A stretch of 64,000 nucleotides of DNA, taken from NCBI GenBank assembly GCA_023212695.1, contig JALCCG010000007.1:62001-126000 (forward strand), in the 5' to 3' direction. The notes under the pieces are model-generated. The model was not told the origin of the DNA, did no database searches, and saw nothing but the letters and a program-made list of their open reading frames with translations. The translations under genes and the position numbers were made by a program. The first letter of the stretch is position 1. Every line of letters begins with the position of its first letter. Shown here in pieces: positions 10,273 through 19,867 of this stretch. The DNA comes from Sporisorium sorghi (taxonomy: Eukaryota; Basidiomycota; Ustilaginomycetes; Ustilaginales; Ustilaginaceae).

Positions 10273-12264
10273 TTATTCAGCCTGCAGCTCCAGAAGGGCA
10301 TCACGAAGCTCTGCCGCACGCTCGAATTGCAAATTCTTTGCGGCTTCCTTCATCTCGGACTGCAGACGCTGAATCAGATTCTGACGTTCTTTCTTCGACA
10401 TCTTCTGTCCTTCGCCCACCAGATAATCGGTCTTGCCCTCTGCAACCTTCGTTGCTTCGATGACATCGCGGATCTTCTTGCGGATCGTCTGCGGCGTAAT
10501 GCCGTGCTCCTCATTATAAGCGACCTGAATGCTGCGGCGACGTTCGGTTTCCTTGATCGCCCGATCCATGGAATCGGTGATCTTGTTGCCGTACATGATA
10601 ACTTTACCTTCCGAGTTCCGCGCAGCCCGACCAATCGTCTGGATAAGGGAACGGTCAGAACGGAGGAAGCCTTCCTTGTCCGCATCCAGAATCGCAACCA
10701 GGGAAACCTCTGGCAGGTCAAGACCTTCCCGTAGAAGGTTAATACCCACCAGCACGTGGAATGTACCAAGCCGCAGATCGCGAAGGATCTGCATCCGTTC
10801 CAGCGTTTTGATGTCGGAGTGCATATAACGAACCTTGATCCCGATCTCCTTCAAATAATCGGTCAGATCCTCCGACATTTTCTTCGTCAGGGTGGTCACG
10901 AGCACACGCTCATCGCGCTCCACCCGGTCATGGATCTCGCTGATCAGGTCATCGATCTGGCCTTCTGTAGGACGCACATCGATGATCGGATCAAGCAGTC
11001 CTGTCGGACGGATGATCTGCTCAACCATCGTCTCGCAGTGCTCCATCTCATACGGACCCGGCGTAGCCGATACGTAGATGATCTGGTTCACCTTCTCCTC
11101 GAATTCCTCGAACTTCAGCGGCCGGTTATCCAGCGCGGACGGCAACCGGAAACCATGGTCGACCAGCACGGTTTTGCGCGCACGGTCACCGTTGTACATC
11201 GCGCGGATCTGCGGCAGGGTCACATGCGATTCATCAATGACAAACAGCATATCGTCCGGGAAGTAGTCCAGGAGTGTATAGGGGGTTGCCCCCGCCTCTC
11301 TGAAGGTCAGCGGACCGGAATAGTTCTCGATGCCGGAGCAGAAGCCGACTTCCTTCATCATCTCAATATCATAACGGGTGCGCTGCTCCAGTCGCTGCGC
11401 TTCCAGCAGCTTGCCTTCCGAACGAAGAAGTTCGAGACGCTCTTCCAGCTCCCGTTCGATATTGACAAGCGCTACCCGCATCGTTTCTTCACGGGTAACG
11501 AAGTGAGATGCCGGGAATATGGCGACATGGTCGCGTTCTCCAACCAGCTCGCCCGTCAACACGTCAATCTCTGTGATCCGTTCAATCTCGTCGCCGAACA
11601 ACTCAACGCGAACGGCATGCTCCCCCTTCGAAGCAGGGAAAATCTCGATGACGTCCCCCCGAACGCGGAATGTGCCGCGAACGAAGTTGATATCGTTCCG
11701 CTGATATTGGATGTCAACAAGTCGGGACAAAATCTGATTTCGAGGTTTCTCCATACCCACCCGCAGCGAAAGCAGCAGTTCACCGTACTCATGCGGCGAA
11801 CCCAAACCGTATATGCAAGATACACTCGCCACAATGATGACATCGCGTCGTTCGAACAGCGAGCTTGTTGCAGAGTGGCGTAGCTTATCAATCTCTTCAT
11901 TAATACTGGAGTCCTTCTCGATATACGTATCAGAGGAAGGGATATAGGCTTCCGGCTGATAGTAATCGTAATAACTCACGAAATAATCCACCGAGTTGTT
12001 CGGGAAGAATTCCTTGAACTCACTGGCCAGTTGAGCAGCCAGCGTCTTGTTATGTGCAATGACGAGTGTCGGACGGTTTACCTTGGCGATTGTCTGCGCG
12101 ATCGTAAACGTCTTACCCGTTCCTGTTGCACCCAGCAGTGTCTGATGCTTCTTCCCTTGGTGCAATCCTTCGACCAACGCATCAATAGCCGTGGGCTGGT
12201 CGCCCTGCGGCTGGAATTCAGACTCGATCTCAAAGGATTTGGTACTGACAACTAAATCGCTCAT
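10273..12264 (-). CDS. uvrB: UvrB, excinuclease ABC subunit B
   Basis: The helicase-like subunit that verifies the lesion and recruits UvrC for incision. It has 663 residues, as usual for the family. Visible are Walker A GATGTGKT (about 44-51), the beta-hairpin region [11 protein letters not shown], the DExx motif [15 protein letters not shown] of motif VI, and a C-terminal UVR domain (about 625-660, [11 protein letters not shown]) that contacts UvrC. The ATG is preceded by a Shine-Dalgarno-like GGGTGATGAAGGG. It is the first gene of a uvrB-uvrA unit with a strong promoter and a LexA-like site directly upstream. Confidence 0.97.
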   Translation of the reverse strand: MSDLVVSTKSFEIESEFQPQGDQPTAIDALVEGLHQGKKHQTLLGATGTGKTFTIAQTIAKVNRPTLVIAHNKTLAAQLASEFKEFFPNNSVDYFVSYYDYYQPEAYIPSSDTYIEKDSSINEEIDKLRHSATSSLFERRDVIIVASVSCIYGLGSPHEYGELLLSLRVGMEKPRNQILSRLVDIQYQRNDINFVRGTFRVRGDVIEIFPASKGEHAVRVELFGDEIERITEIDVLTGELVGERDHVAIFPASHFVTREETMRVALVNIERELEERLELLRSEGKLLEAQRLEQRTRYDIEMMKEVGFCSGIENYSGPLTFREAGATPYTLLDYFPDDMLFVIDESHVTLPQIRAMYNGDRARKTVLVDHGFRLPSALDNRPLKFEEFEEKVNQIIYVSATPGPYEMEHCETMVEQIIRPTGLLDPIIDVRPTEGQIDDLISEIHDRVERDERVLVTTLTKKMSEDLTDYLKEIGIKVRYMHSDIKTLERMQILRDLRLGTFHVLVGINLLREGLDLPEVSLVAILDADKEGFLRSDRSLIQTIGRAARNSEGKVIMYGNKITDSMDRAIKETERRRSIQVAYNEEHGITPQTIRKKIRDVIEATKVAEGKTDYLVGEGQKMSKKERQNLIQRLQSEMKEAAKNLQFERAAELRDALLELQAE

Positions 12265-12371
12265 TGCCCTTCATCACCCTCATACTCTAAAATTAAATTC
12301 ATGCTAAAAGATATGTCGAAACTTCCCGATGATATATTATGGGAAATTAGTGGTGTCTACTTAGGGAATAA

Positions 12372-12383
12372 GAATATTTGTTC
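12372..12383 (-). promoter_or_regulatory. LexA (DinR)-like SOS box of uvrBA
   Basis: GAAC-AAAT-ATTC on the minus strand matches the Gram-positive LexA consensus GAAC-N4-GTTC at all but one position. It sits just downstream of the -10 element, over the expected transcription start, where bound LexA would block initiation. Confidence 0.55.
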
Positions 12384-12390
12384 CCGTCTC

Positions 12391-12419
12391 ATTATACCCC
12401 TTCCCTTTTTTTGATGCAA
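12391..12419 (-). promoter_or_regulatory. sigma-A promoter of uvrBA
   Basis: TTGCAT, 17-bp spacer, consensus TATAAT on the minus strand, about 125 bp upstream of the uvrB start. Confidence 0.75.
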
Positions 12420-12572
12420 ACAGTTTAATGAAAATTTCAATAAGTTCCAGTTCCCGTTGTCGGGATTTCAACTTATAGAGTCTGGCAGACTTCATGGCCC
12501 GCATTGAACAAGCTTTATATCAAACTTATGACTTCATGAATTTAACTTCCTTAAAGGAGATGGTACAGCGTT

Positions 12573-13367
12573 ATGGATATTACGATTATTTTTGGCATTC
12601 TCGCCGGTCTCGCCGCGTTGATCGGGGGATTCTTATGGGAAGGCGGTCATCTGAGCGGTCTGCTGCAAGGTGCGGCAGCCCTTATCGTATTCGGCGGCAC
12701 CATAGCCGCCGTCATCGTCAGTTTCCCTGCCACCCGGCTCCGCACCATCCCTGCTGCGCTCAAGCTGGCCTTCGGCCGCAGCGAGCGTTCGTCAGAGAAG
12801 CTGATTGACGACATCGTCGATATGTCGGTAACAGCCAGAAGAGACGGCGTGCTGGCGCTGGAGCGCATCTCGGCCGACCACGAGGATCCGTTCCTTCGGG
12901 AAGGCATGCAGATGGTTGTGGACGGCAACGACCCTGAAATGGTGCGGCAAATCCTGGAGCTCGATATCAATGCCGCCGAGCAGAAGCATGAAGGCTATGC
13001 CAAAATTTTCGAATCCGCCGGGGGATATGCCCCTACCATGGGCATCATCGGTACCGTCATGGGATTGATCCATGTATTGGGCAGTCTGCAAGACCCAACC
13101 GATCTCGGCCCTTCCATCGCTGTTGCATTCACCGCAACTTTATACGGTGTTGCGAGTGCCAATATTATCTTTTTGCCCATTGCATCGAAGATTAAAGCAC
13201 GCTCCGAAGAAGAAATTGCAAACATGGAGCTGCTGCTCGAAGGAATTATGGCTGTTCAGAACGGCGAGCACCCGCTGTTGGTCCGCAAAAAGCTAGCCTC
13301 CTTCGCTTCCGCTGGCACCACGGATACTCCGTCCTCAAGGGGGATCGCGCATGAGACAGCCGAATAG
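12573..13367 (+). CDS. motA: MotA, flagellar motor stator ion-channel subunit
   Basis: A 264-residue inner-membrane stator protein of the MotA/TolQ/ExbB class. It has four predicted membrane segments: two at the N-terminus (about 3-20 and 30-50) and two after a cytoplasmic loop (about 148-170 and 180-205). The pattern GGYAPTMGIIGTVMGLI in the third segment is typical. With MotB it forms the ion channel that turns the rotor. The start at 12573 has AAGGAG at a long spacing of 13 bases, so initiation may be modest. The stop overlaps the motB start by 17 bp, giving coupled translation. It could instead be called MotP; the sequence looks closer to MotA. Confidence 0.92.
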   Translation: MDITIIFGILAGLAALIGGFLWEGGHLSGLLQGAAALIVFGGTIAAVIVSFPATRLRTIPAALKLAFGRSERSSEKLIDDIVDMSVTARRDGVLALERISADHEDPFLREGMQMVVDGNDPEMVRQILELDINAAEQKHEGYAKIFESAGGYAPTMGIIGTVMGLIHVLGSLQDPTDLGPSIAVAFTATLYGVASANIIFLPIASKIKARSEEEIANMELLLEGIMAVQNGEHPLLVRKKLASFASAGTTDTPSSRGIAHETAE

Positions 13368-14163
13368 ACGGCGGCGCAACCGTAAGCAGGATGGAAGCGA
13401 TCAGCGCGACCGCTGGATGATCACCTATGCGGATCTGATTACGCTGCTCCTGATCTTTTTTGTTGTAATGTATGCCATGAGTCGGCTGGATACGGAAAAA
13501 TACAAACTGGTCACCCAGTCCCTGCAGGCCACCTTCCAGAGCGGTGACAGCATCCTGGAGATGGGTTCGGGCATTACGGGCACAGCCGATACTGAGAACC
13601 ATAAGAATCCGCCGCCACAAACAGCCGTCACTGAGGATAAGGAGGAAGATAACGGGGAAGCACCTTTAACCGAGCGTGAGCTGGCCTTCCGAGCCCAGGA
13701 AGAGGAACTTGCGAACTTTATGGGACTCATTCAGCAGTACGTGAAAGACAACCAGCTGGAGGAGGACATCTTCATTTCGGATGAGCCCCAGGGGATTGCC
13801 ATTACGTTAAGCGACCGCTTCCTGTTCGATGTCGGGAAGGCCGAGCTTAAATCCGGGGCTGCCCCGGTGCTCGGCAAGCTGGCAAGCCTGTTCGGCGATT
13901 TGAATACAACGGTAAGCATCGAAGGGCATACGGACAACGTGCCGATTGGTCGCCACTCCAGCTACAAGGATAACTGGGAGCTATCCGGCGCCCGTGCCAT
14001 GTCGGTGCTGAGATTCTTCCTGGAGGACAGCAAGCTGGACCCGGCAGGATTCCAGTACGCTGGTTATGCCGATACCCGTCCGGCAGCGGACAACGCCACA
14101 CCCGAAGGCAAACAGAAAAACCGCCGGGTTGAAATCACGGTGTTGAGACAGCTGAAGCAGTAG
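13351..14163 (+). CDS. motB: MotB, flagellar motor stator peptidoglycan anchor
   Basis: A 270-residue stator protein. The single membrane helix (about 25-45) contains the ion-binding Asp in TYADLITLL. A Glu-rich linker follows, then a C-terminal OmpA-like peptidoglycan-binding domain (about 140-268) with IEGHTDNVPI and the NRRVEI end motif. The Val at the eleventh position after the Asp resembles proton-type MotB rather than MotS; that coupling-ion call is an inference. A Shine-Dalgarno, AAGGGGG, lies inside the end of motA. A strong terminator follows. Confidence 0.93.
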   Translation: MRQPNRRRRNRKQDGSDQRDRWMITYADLITLLLIFFVVMYAMSRLDTEKYKLVTQSLQATFQSGDSILEMGSGITGTADTENHKNPPPQTAVTEDKEEDNGEAPLTERELAFRAQEEELANFMGLIQQYVKDNQLEEDIFISDEPQGIAITLSDRFLFDVGKAELKSGAAPVLGKLASLFGDLNTTVSIEGHTDNVPIGRHSSYKDNWELSGARAMSVLRFFLEDSKLDPAGFQYAGYADTRPAADNATPEGKQKNRRVEITVLRQLKQ

Positions 14164-14283
14164 TCTCGTTCTACATAGTGAAGGGTGGATTCAGCTGATT
14201 CTTCACATATTCAAACAGGTCCAACACACTCAAGATGACTTGGGTACCGTGTTGTCGCAGCACACTTTATATTCCATGTAACA

Positions 14284-14332
14284 AGCGCCCGGCAGACTGA
14301 ATCCATGTACATTCAGATCTGGCCAGGCGCTC
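14284..14332 (+). terminator. terminator of motAB
   Basis: AGCGCC...GGC...CTGAAT / ATTCAG...GCC...GGCGCT long hairpin, followed by CTTTTTT on the plus strand. Confidence 0.85.
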
Positions 14333-14417
14333 TTTTTTATATGAAAATCACGAAACCCAATAATTATGCCGGCAACGACGATATCTCTGCAGTTAACAAG
14401 GATTTAAAGCCTTGCGC

Positions 14418-15581
14418 CTAGGCGCCATGCCCTGCCCCGCTCTCGCTTGGCCGCAAGACAACAGACCCTACAGCCAGCAGAATGACAGCCATCAGCCCAA
14501 GAACCGCAAGCGGCAAACCGATATCAGACAGCGTCCCCCCCGTAGCTGCCGTCTCCACCGCCTCGATCGCCCATTTTTGAGGAATGAAATTGGCGATTTT
14601 CTGCATGAAGTCCGGCATGATGGCAAGCGGCCAGAAGCATCCGCCCAGCATACAGGTCGGTGTGACGATCATGGAATTGATCATCGCCGCATTTTGCCCG
14701 TTCCGGATTAACCCGGCTACCGTGCTGGCAACCCCTAATGAGACCAGCATGAAAGCCATCAGAATGAGGAAGTGCAGCAATAACGGGATACCGTAATCAT
14801 AACGGAGTACATACCGGCTGAGAACAAGCACAATCACCACCTGCAGCGAGCCGACTACCAAGCTGCCCAAGAAATTGCCCAGAGCAATTTGATAAGCTCG
14901 CACAGGTGCCGTATAGATGCGCGATAGTGTTCTCTGCCTGCGGTCATCCATAATCATGGATACCACGCTGGAGATCAGGGTCATCATAAACATCAGGGTA
15001 AACCCCGTAACGTTGGAGAGCCCCGGTCTGGCATATAAATTTAAATCGGTAACCTGCGTATCCACCCGGTTCTGTGCAGACTGCCCAATCACCTCTTCCA
15101 ATGCCATCATGGGATTCACACTTGGACCTGAGGTCTCCCGGATCAAGGCCGCAGTGCCGCTCAGGCGCGTTGCCGCTGAATCCGCCGTCATTCGAATCAT
15201 AACCGAAGCTTCCGAGGTTGATATTTCGTACACCTTCACCGTTGACCATTGTCCTTCCAACAATGCATCGCTGAAGCCCTCCGGTATATAAACACCTACC
15301 GTGCTTTTATTCTCTATCAGCTCTTCCTTGAGCGTACTTTCGGTCACAGATTGCTTCAGTACATATTGTCCACTACGCTCCAGTTCGCTTATCAGGTATT
15401 GACCCGCGGGCCCCTCGTCCTCATTCACGTAGGAGACCAGAATGCTTGCGGCTGTCGTCTGCCCCATGAGAAACACCGTCAAAGTAACGACCACGCAAGG
15501 GACCAGCAGATAAACGATCCAGCCCCTTTTTCGCCCAAGCGTCCGCCTTACCATATGCCAGGCAATGGTCAAGCTATGCAT
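14418..15581 (-). CDS. ABC-2 type permease (LnrN-like)
   Basis: A 387-residue membrane permease. One helix near the N-terminus (about 20-40), a large extracytoplasmic domain (about 45-195) and five further helices give the ABC-2 layout. I placed the start at the ATG at 15581, after Shine-Dalgarno GGAAGGTGGG; the longer frame to 15656 lacks one. It overlaps the stop of the preceding permease gene by 8 bp. With that permease and the ATPase at 16801-17742 it makes a three-gene exporter. Sizes and order match LnrL-LnrM-LnrN, the linearmycin resistance transporter of B. subtilis, but the substrate here is unknown. Confidence 0.85.
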   Translation of the reverse strand: MHSLTIAWHMVRRTLGRKRGWIVYLLVPCVVVTLTVFLMGQTTAASILVSYVNEDEGPAGQYLISELERSGQYVLKQSVTESTLKEELIENKSTVGVYIPEGFSDALLEGQWSTVKVYEISTSEASVMIRMTADSAATRLSGTAALIRETSGPSVNPMMALEEVIGQSAQNRVDTQVTDLNLYARPGLSNVTGFTLMFMMTLISSVVSMIMDDRRQRTLSRIYTAPVRAYQIALGNFLGSLVVGSLQVVIVLVLSRYVLRYDYGIPLLLHFLILMAFMLVSLGVASTVAGLIRNGQNAAMINSMIVTPTCMLGGCFWPLAIMPDFMQKIANFIPQKWAIEAVETAATGGTLSDIGLPLAVLGLMAVILLAVGSVVLRPSESGAGHGA

Positions 15582-16755
15582 GGTATCCCACCTTCCTATA
15601 CATAAACATGGCTGCAGCGGACAAAGCTGCGGTAATAGCCGCCAGCATGCCGACACAGGTAATAATCAAATGCACTTCGCTATCCAGCATCATCCGGAGC
15701 ATGCTCTGCATAGCCCAATGATTAACGGTGAAGGCTCCGATCTTCTGGAAGAACTCCATAGGCAGCGGCATGAAGCCTCCACTGACAAACGTCATAGCGA
15801 TAATGATAGCCTGCATCAACCCTCTGGCCCCTGCAGCTGTCGAAGAAATTAGCGTTATGAACGTGGCAATGGTCATGGACGATAATGCAATTAATACACA
15901 GACCATCGTGAGCAGAAAGGGGTGAGGGCCCCATTTCACGCCATACAGCCACATGGACCCTAGCACGATGGCCGCTGCCTGTGCAAGTGTAATCAAAGTG
16001 CAGCCGATAATTTTCCCTGCAAATATGGTTCCGGGGGTCACCGGTGCGCTTTGCAGACGATAAAGGGTCTTGCTTTCCCGCTCTCCCAGCAGACTGCTGC
16101 TTGCCATCAGGCCCGAATATAGCAGAAACATAATCAGCATGGCAGCTGCGTAGTATTGCGCCGCCGAATACGTGGATTCTTTCTCACTCAGCTGCCCGAT
16201 CGTAATGTTCGGTCCGGGTGTGGCCTCAACAGGCGCTGCGGCTTGTGCCGCAAGAACCTTATCTCGGCCCAGAACAACGGCCTCCGCCTGTTTGTGATTG
16301 GCATCTGCAATAAAGGTTTTAAAGATGGTGTCAGCCACCAGATTGAGATTACGGTCCCTTCCCGGCAGCAATTCAAGTTTTACTTCGTCTCCCTGGTCCA
16401 TTCGTTCATCAAAAGAAGCTGGGGTCACTACCGCATAATCCACCTCGCCCCTGCGCAGCTTTCCTTCCGCCTCTTCACGGCTCGCAACGATCTCTTGTAC
16501 CAGAATGTCTTGTAGTGCCGGTGTATTCATCAGAGCCTGAATGCTTTTTGGCAGCTGGCCCCCATCCGTAGGACTCAGGACAACTCCTACCCTGACCGGT
16601 TGTTGTTTAAATTCCTGATCATTACCGAACCAGCCCGAAAGTGCGTTGCCTAATATAAAAATAAGGATCAGCGGCAGCAAAAATTGGTTAATTAGCACCG
16701 AGCGGCTGGTAACCATCCGCCTCAGCTCAAACCAGGCGATAATCATCATATTCAT
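15574..16755 (-). CDS. ABC-2 type permease (LnrM-like)
   Basis: A 393-residue permease with the same layout as its neighbour: N-terminal helix (about 18-38), extracytoplasmic domain (about 40-190) and a C-terminal set of helices. The segment LLGERESKTLYRLQSAPV before the third helix is typical of ABC-2 permeases. An AGGAGG site precedes the ATG. It overlaps the next permease gene by 8 bp, and is 45 bp downstream of the ATPase gene. The two permeases probably form a heterodimer. Confidence 0.86.
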   Translation of the reverse strand: MNMMIIAWFELRRMVTSRSVLINQFLLPLILIFILGNALSGWFGNDQEFKQQPVRVGVVLSPTDGGQLPKSIQALMNTPALQDILVQEIVASREEAEGKLRRGEVDYAVVTPASFDERMDQGDEVKLELLPGRDRNLNLVADTIFKTFIADANHKQAEAVVLGRDKVLAAQAAAPVEATPGPNITIGQLSEKESTYSAAQYYAAAMLIMFLLYSGLMASSSLLGERESKTLYRLQSAPVTPGTIFAGKIIGCTLITLAQAAAIVLGSMWLYGVKWGPHPFLLTMVCVLIALSSMTIATFITLISSTAAGARGLMQAIIIAMTFVSGGFMPLPMEFFQKIGAFTVNHWAMQSMLRMMLDSEVHLIITCVGMLAAITAALSAAAMFMYRKVGYHA

Positions 16756-16800
16756 CTCCGGTATTCCTCCTTCATAGATTCCCAGACGTAACGCATGTGT

Positions 16801-17742
16801 TTAATCGCGGAGCGTCCGCCCGGTCAAACTGAGAAACAACGTTTCGAGGTCCGGCTCCTCACACTGCAAGGTTCGGAGAATGGTATCATGTTTACTGCAG
16901 ATGAACAGGATATCCTGCAGCTCATTCTGGGCCGAAGGCACATAGACCTGAATCTCGCTGTCATTCTGCGTAACGCGCCTTACACGCGGATGAATCGTCA
17001 GTTGCTCGATCAAGTCCTGCGTTATCCCATCTGCGGTAAGGATGATTTTCTCCTCATGGGCGACACGCGCCCGAAGCTCCTGCTGCGTTCCGCAAGCGAT
17101 GACATGACCTTGATCCATAATCGCCACCCGGTCACTGATCGCGGCAACTTCCTCCATGTAATGACTTGTATAGATAACGGTAGAGCCCATACGGTTCAGT
17201 GTCTTCACTGATTCCAAGATATGATTGCGCGACTGCGGATCAATTCCCACCGTTGGCTCATCCATGATAATAAGTTTCGGACGGTGCGTGATCGAGCAGG
17301 CAATGTTCAGTCTTCTCTTCATCCCGCCGGAGAAGGTTGACGGCCGTTCTTTAGCCCGGTCCTGCAGCCCGACAAACTCCAGTGCCTCCTCCACCCGTTC
17401 CTTCAGCAGATTGCCGCGCAGTCCATACAATTTCGCAAAAAAAGTGACATTGTCCCAAGCGGACATCTCTTCATATAGGGCCAGATCCTGCGGCACCAAT
17501 CCGATTCTCCGCTTCACTTCCAGCGGCTGCTCTTCAATCGAGATACCGTCAACTTTAATGCTGCCCTGGTCCTTCGAGAGAAGCCCGCAGATCATGTTGA
17601 TGGATGTGCTCTTGCCGGCCCCGTTCGGTCCGAGAAGCCCGAAGATCTCGCCTTCATTCACTTCCAGGTTCATATGGTCCACCGACAGCTTGCTACCGTA
17701 TCGTTTCACGACATCTTTCATCTGCAGAAAGACCGCCATCAT
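16801..17742 (-). CDS. ABC transporter ATP-binding protein (LnrL-like)
   Basis: The ATPase of the exporter, 313 residues from the ATG at 17742. Walker A GPNGAGKST (about 37-45), signature FSGGMKRRL, Walker B LIIMDEPTVG and a switch His in YTSHYMEE are all present. The C-terminal 80 residues are the accessory domain of drug-type ABC ATPases. I prefer 17742 over the ATG at 17754 because GGAG lies six bases before it. It is first in the transport operon and diverges from the sensor kinase gene; the two units probably share regulation by the response regulator. Confidence 0.9.
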   Translation of the reverse strand: MMAVFLQMKDVVKRYGSKLSVDHMNLEVNEGEIFGLLGPNGAGKSTSINMICGLLSKDQGSIKVDGISIEEQPLEVKRRIGLVPQDLALYEEMSAWDNVTFFAKLYGLRGNLLKERVEEALEFVGLQDRAKERPSTFSGGMKRRLNIACSITHRPKLIIMDEPTVGIDPQSRNHILESVKTLNRMGSTVIYTSHYMEEVAAISDRVAIMDQGHVIACGTQQELRARVAHEEKIILTADGITQDLIEQLTIHPRVRRVTQNDSEIQVYVPSAQNELQDILFICSKHDTILRTLQCEEPDLETLFLSLTGRTLRD

Positions 17743-17818
17743 CACCAACTCCATTTCTTTCGTATCTATCCGTTAAGTTCATTTTATCTAAGACCCTCAG
17801 CTCTTGAAGGTAGAGGAA

Positions 17819-17837
17819 GTCACCTTATACGGGTGAC
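17819..17837. promoter_or_regulatory. candidate response-regulator operator between exporter and kinase genes
   Basis: GTCACC-N7-GGTGAC perfect dyad, with a further AGTCATC half-like copy just after it. It lies between the divergent exporter and two-component genes, where a NarL-type regulator would be expected to bind. Binding is not shown. Confidence 0.45.
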
Positions 17838-17868
17838 GAAAGTCATCTCCTTATGTAAAACATCCTTG

Positions 17869-17877
17869 TGATATAAT
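17869..17877 (+). promoter_or_regulatory. extended -10 promoter of the two-component genes
   Basis: TG-A-TATAAT, a consensus extended -10 element, ends 32 bp before the kinase start. No good -35 hexamer is seen, which is usual for extended -10 promoters. Confidence 0.6.
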
Positions 17878-17909
17878 GAAGCCAATCGTGTGTACGGTTT
17901 GATTTTATT

Positions 17910-19097
17910 ATGGAAAAGGGTGCTTATCGCATTGTGACCTCCCCACTCACCTATCTGCGCTACGGCCTGATTCTCCTTCCCGCTGCGGCTGATATCTTTC
18001 TGCAGCAGCTCGACTATTATGGAGAATACATGGTGTACTTTCTGCTCTTTCTGGCCCTTACAGTGTTAAGCCGCTTTGTACGATCCCCAGCCTATCTAAG
18101 AGCAGCGGTGCTGCTGGAGATGGCGCTGTCCCTGTGGTTATGCCATCAATACGGCTTCATGATGGTCTTCCTGTCCGTGTCTGCATTATGTGTCTATCTG
18201 CCCTTGTTTCAGGAGCGGTCAAGCAAATTCTGGATGGCAACCGCCTATCTCGTGCTGCTGAACATCGCCATTACCGATTATGATCCACTGCTGATTACAA
18301 CGGCCAATCTCCTCTTTCTGTTTCTGGCCGTAACGTTCAGTCATATCCATCGGATGAATCAGAAACAAGTTGACCATATTCAGTTATACGACGAGCTCAA
18401 GAGACTTCATTTCCAGCAGGATGAGGCAGGTAGACAATTGCTGCAATTCGCGCATCAGGTAGAGAACGCGGCACAGGTGGAGGAACGCCACCGCATCTCG
18501 CGCCAGCTCCATGACGACATCGGCCACCGGCTGATTCGCGTCAAAATGATGATGGAAGCCGCCCTCCAAGTCGTACCTCATGATCCGGCCCGAGGTATGG
18601 ATATGCTGCATCAGATCCGTGACCAGTTAGGACAGAGCATGGAGCAAATGCGCACGGCTGTAAAACAAATGAGCCCCGGCAGACGTATTGCTGACGATTA
18701 TTCCTTGAGTCGGCTGCTTGAGGAAACGGGGAGGGAGACCGGAATCGAAACCGAACTTATCCTGCACGGCATGCCCTATCCGCTCTATCCTAGTCAGCAG
18801 GTGGTTCTGTATAAAAATGCCCGAGAAGCCATAACCAACGCCATCCGCCATGGCGAAGCCGGACGGGTTGAAATCTTGCTTCACTACGGGGAACAGGAAA
18901 TTCGAATGGAGGTTTCCAATAACGGGGAGGTCAAAGAGACGGTCGCCCATGCGGCTGTCCCTGAACGTCAAGGCATCGGTCTAAGCGGCATGCTTGAACG
19001 AACTCAAGTTGTTGGTGGGACGTTAGAGATACGGCGAACGGCACCTTTTACCGTCATCACCCGGCTACCTGTCTATCGAAAGAGTGAGATTGTGTAA
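17910..19097 (+). CDS. NarL-type sensor histidine kinase (LnrJ-like)
   Basis: A 395-residue membrane kinase. Five or six helices occupy residues about 15-150 with almost no extracellular loop, suggesting sensing within the membrane. A short coiled coil precedes the HisKA_3 dimerisation box, HRISRQLHDDIGHRL, which holds the phospho-accepting His (about residue 200). The HATPase region (about 290-395) contains NAREAITNAIRHG and GIGLSGM. The ATG has no clear Shine-Dalgarno; a GTG nine codons in is preceded by AAAAGGG and is an alternative start. The response regulator follows at 37 bp. The LnrJ comparison rests on size, topology and neighbourhood. Confidence 0.87.
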   Translation: MEKGAYRIVTSPLTYLRYGLILLPAAADIFLQQLDYYGEYMVYFLLFLALTVLSRFVRSPAYLRAAVLLEMALSLWLCHQYGFMMVFLSVSALCVYLPLFQERSSKFWMATAYLVLLNIAITDYDPLLITTANLLFLFLAVTFSHIHRMNQKQVDHIQLYDELKRLHFQQDEAGRQLLQFAHQVENAAQVEERHRISRQLHDDIGHRLIRVKMMMEAALQVVPHDPARGMDMLHQIRDQLGQSMEQMRTAVKQMSPGRRIADDYSLSRLLEETGRETGIETELILHGMPYPLYPSQQVVLYKNAREAITNAIRHGEAGRVEILLHYGEQEIRMEVSNNGEVKETVAHAAVPERQGIGLSGMLERTQVVGGTLEIRRTAPFTVITRLPVYRKSEIV

Positions 19098-19134
19098 TTC
19101 GATATCTATATTTTAGTAAAGGTCGTGGACATCC

Positions 19135-19785
19135 ATGATATCAGTTCTGATTGTAGATGATGACCCGTTTATTCGAGAAAGTCTGAAGTTGCTGGTAGGG
19201 ATGGACCCGGATATTGAAATCTCCGGTGTCGCGGCACACGGCGAAGAAGCTCTGGCTTTATTGGAGGGTGGACTTACGGCAGACGTGATCCTCATGGACA
19301 TCCGCATGCCGGTATGCGACGGCGTTGAAGGCACGCGGCGAATTCGCCAACAACACCCGGGCACTCGGGTACTCGTGCTGACGACATTCGATGATGATGA
19401 TTACATTGTGGAAGCGCTGCGGAACGGGGCCAGCGGATATCTGCTCAAAAACATTCCGCCGGACCGGATCATCCAGGGTATCAAAACGGTATACGACGGT
19501 AACATGCTGATCCATCCGGATATTGCCCGCAAGCTGACCGGCATGCTCCGTCCTGCACCCCAATCGGTCTCCCAGTCTGATGTTCTTGGATCATTAGGTC
19601 TTACCCCGGCCGAGAAGAATATTGTCGGCCTTATTGCAGAAGGCCTGTCCAACAAGGAAATTGCCGGCCAGCTCTACTTAAGCGAAGGTACCATCAAGAA
19701 CTACGTAACCGAAATATTAGGCAAGCTGAATCTTCGGGACCGGACGCAAATCGCTATTTTTTATCTAAAAAAAGTGCAGGCTTAG
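19135..19785 (+). CDS. NarL/LuxR-family response regulator (LnrK-like)
   Basis: A 216-residue DNA-binding regulator. The receiver domain (1-120) has acidic residues in VDDDPF, the phosphorylated Asp in VILMDIRMP and the conserved Lys in LLKNIPP. The C-terminal LuxR-type helix-turn-helix (about 150-212) contains LTPAEKNIVGLIAEGLSNKEIA. It pairs with the kinase upstream and probably activates the divergent exporter operon. AGGTCGTGG precedes the start. Confidence 0.92.
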   Translation: MISVLIVDDDPFIRESLKLLVGMDPDIEISGVAAHGEEALALLEGGLTADVILMDIRMPVCDGVEGTRRIRQQHPGTRVLVLTTFDDDDYIVEALRNGASGYLLKNIPPDRIIQGIKTVYDGNMLIHPDIARKLTGMLRPAPQSVSQSDVLGSLGLTPAEKNIVGLIAEGLSNKEIAGQLYLSEGTIKNYVTEILGKLNLRDRTQIAIFYLKKVQA

Positions 19786-19824
19786 ACCATTTCGCATTCT
19801 GCGTTAGCATATAAAGTCAAATAA

Positions 19825-19857
19825 AACAGGCCCTTGTCCATAGGACAAGGGCCTGTT
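19825..19857. terminator. convergent bidirectional terminator
   Basis: Perfect 15-bp stem AACAGGCCCTTGTCC / GGACAAGGGCCTGTT around a 3-base loop, between the convergent regulator and MinJ-like genes. Confidence 0.85.
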
Positions 19858-19867
19858 AATTGTTCAT

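Larger units (their letters stand above)
12265..12572. other. divergent intergenic region uvrB / motA
   Basis: 308 bp between two divergently read units. The uvrB side holds the promoter and LexA-like box listed separately. On the motA side I find AT-rich sequence and a GGAG site 13 bases before the motA start, but no clear sigma-A or sigma-D promoter. Confidence 0.7.

Noticed and set aside
10756..11883. Plus-strand open frame of 375 codons
   Set aside because: It is entirely antisense to uvrB, has no ribosome site, and its composition is that of a reverse-strand shadow.
12494..12808. Plus-strand frame beginning before motA
   Set aside because: It overlaps motA in another frame, is rich in Arg and His, and lacks a family match; the motA frame has the membrane segments.
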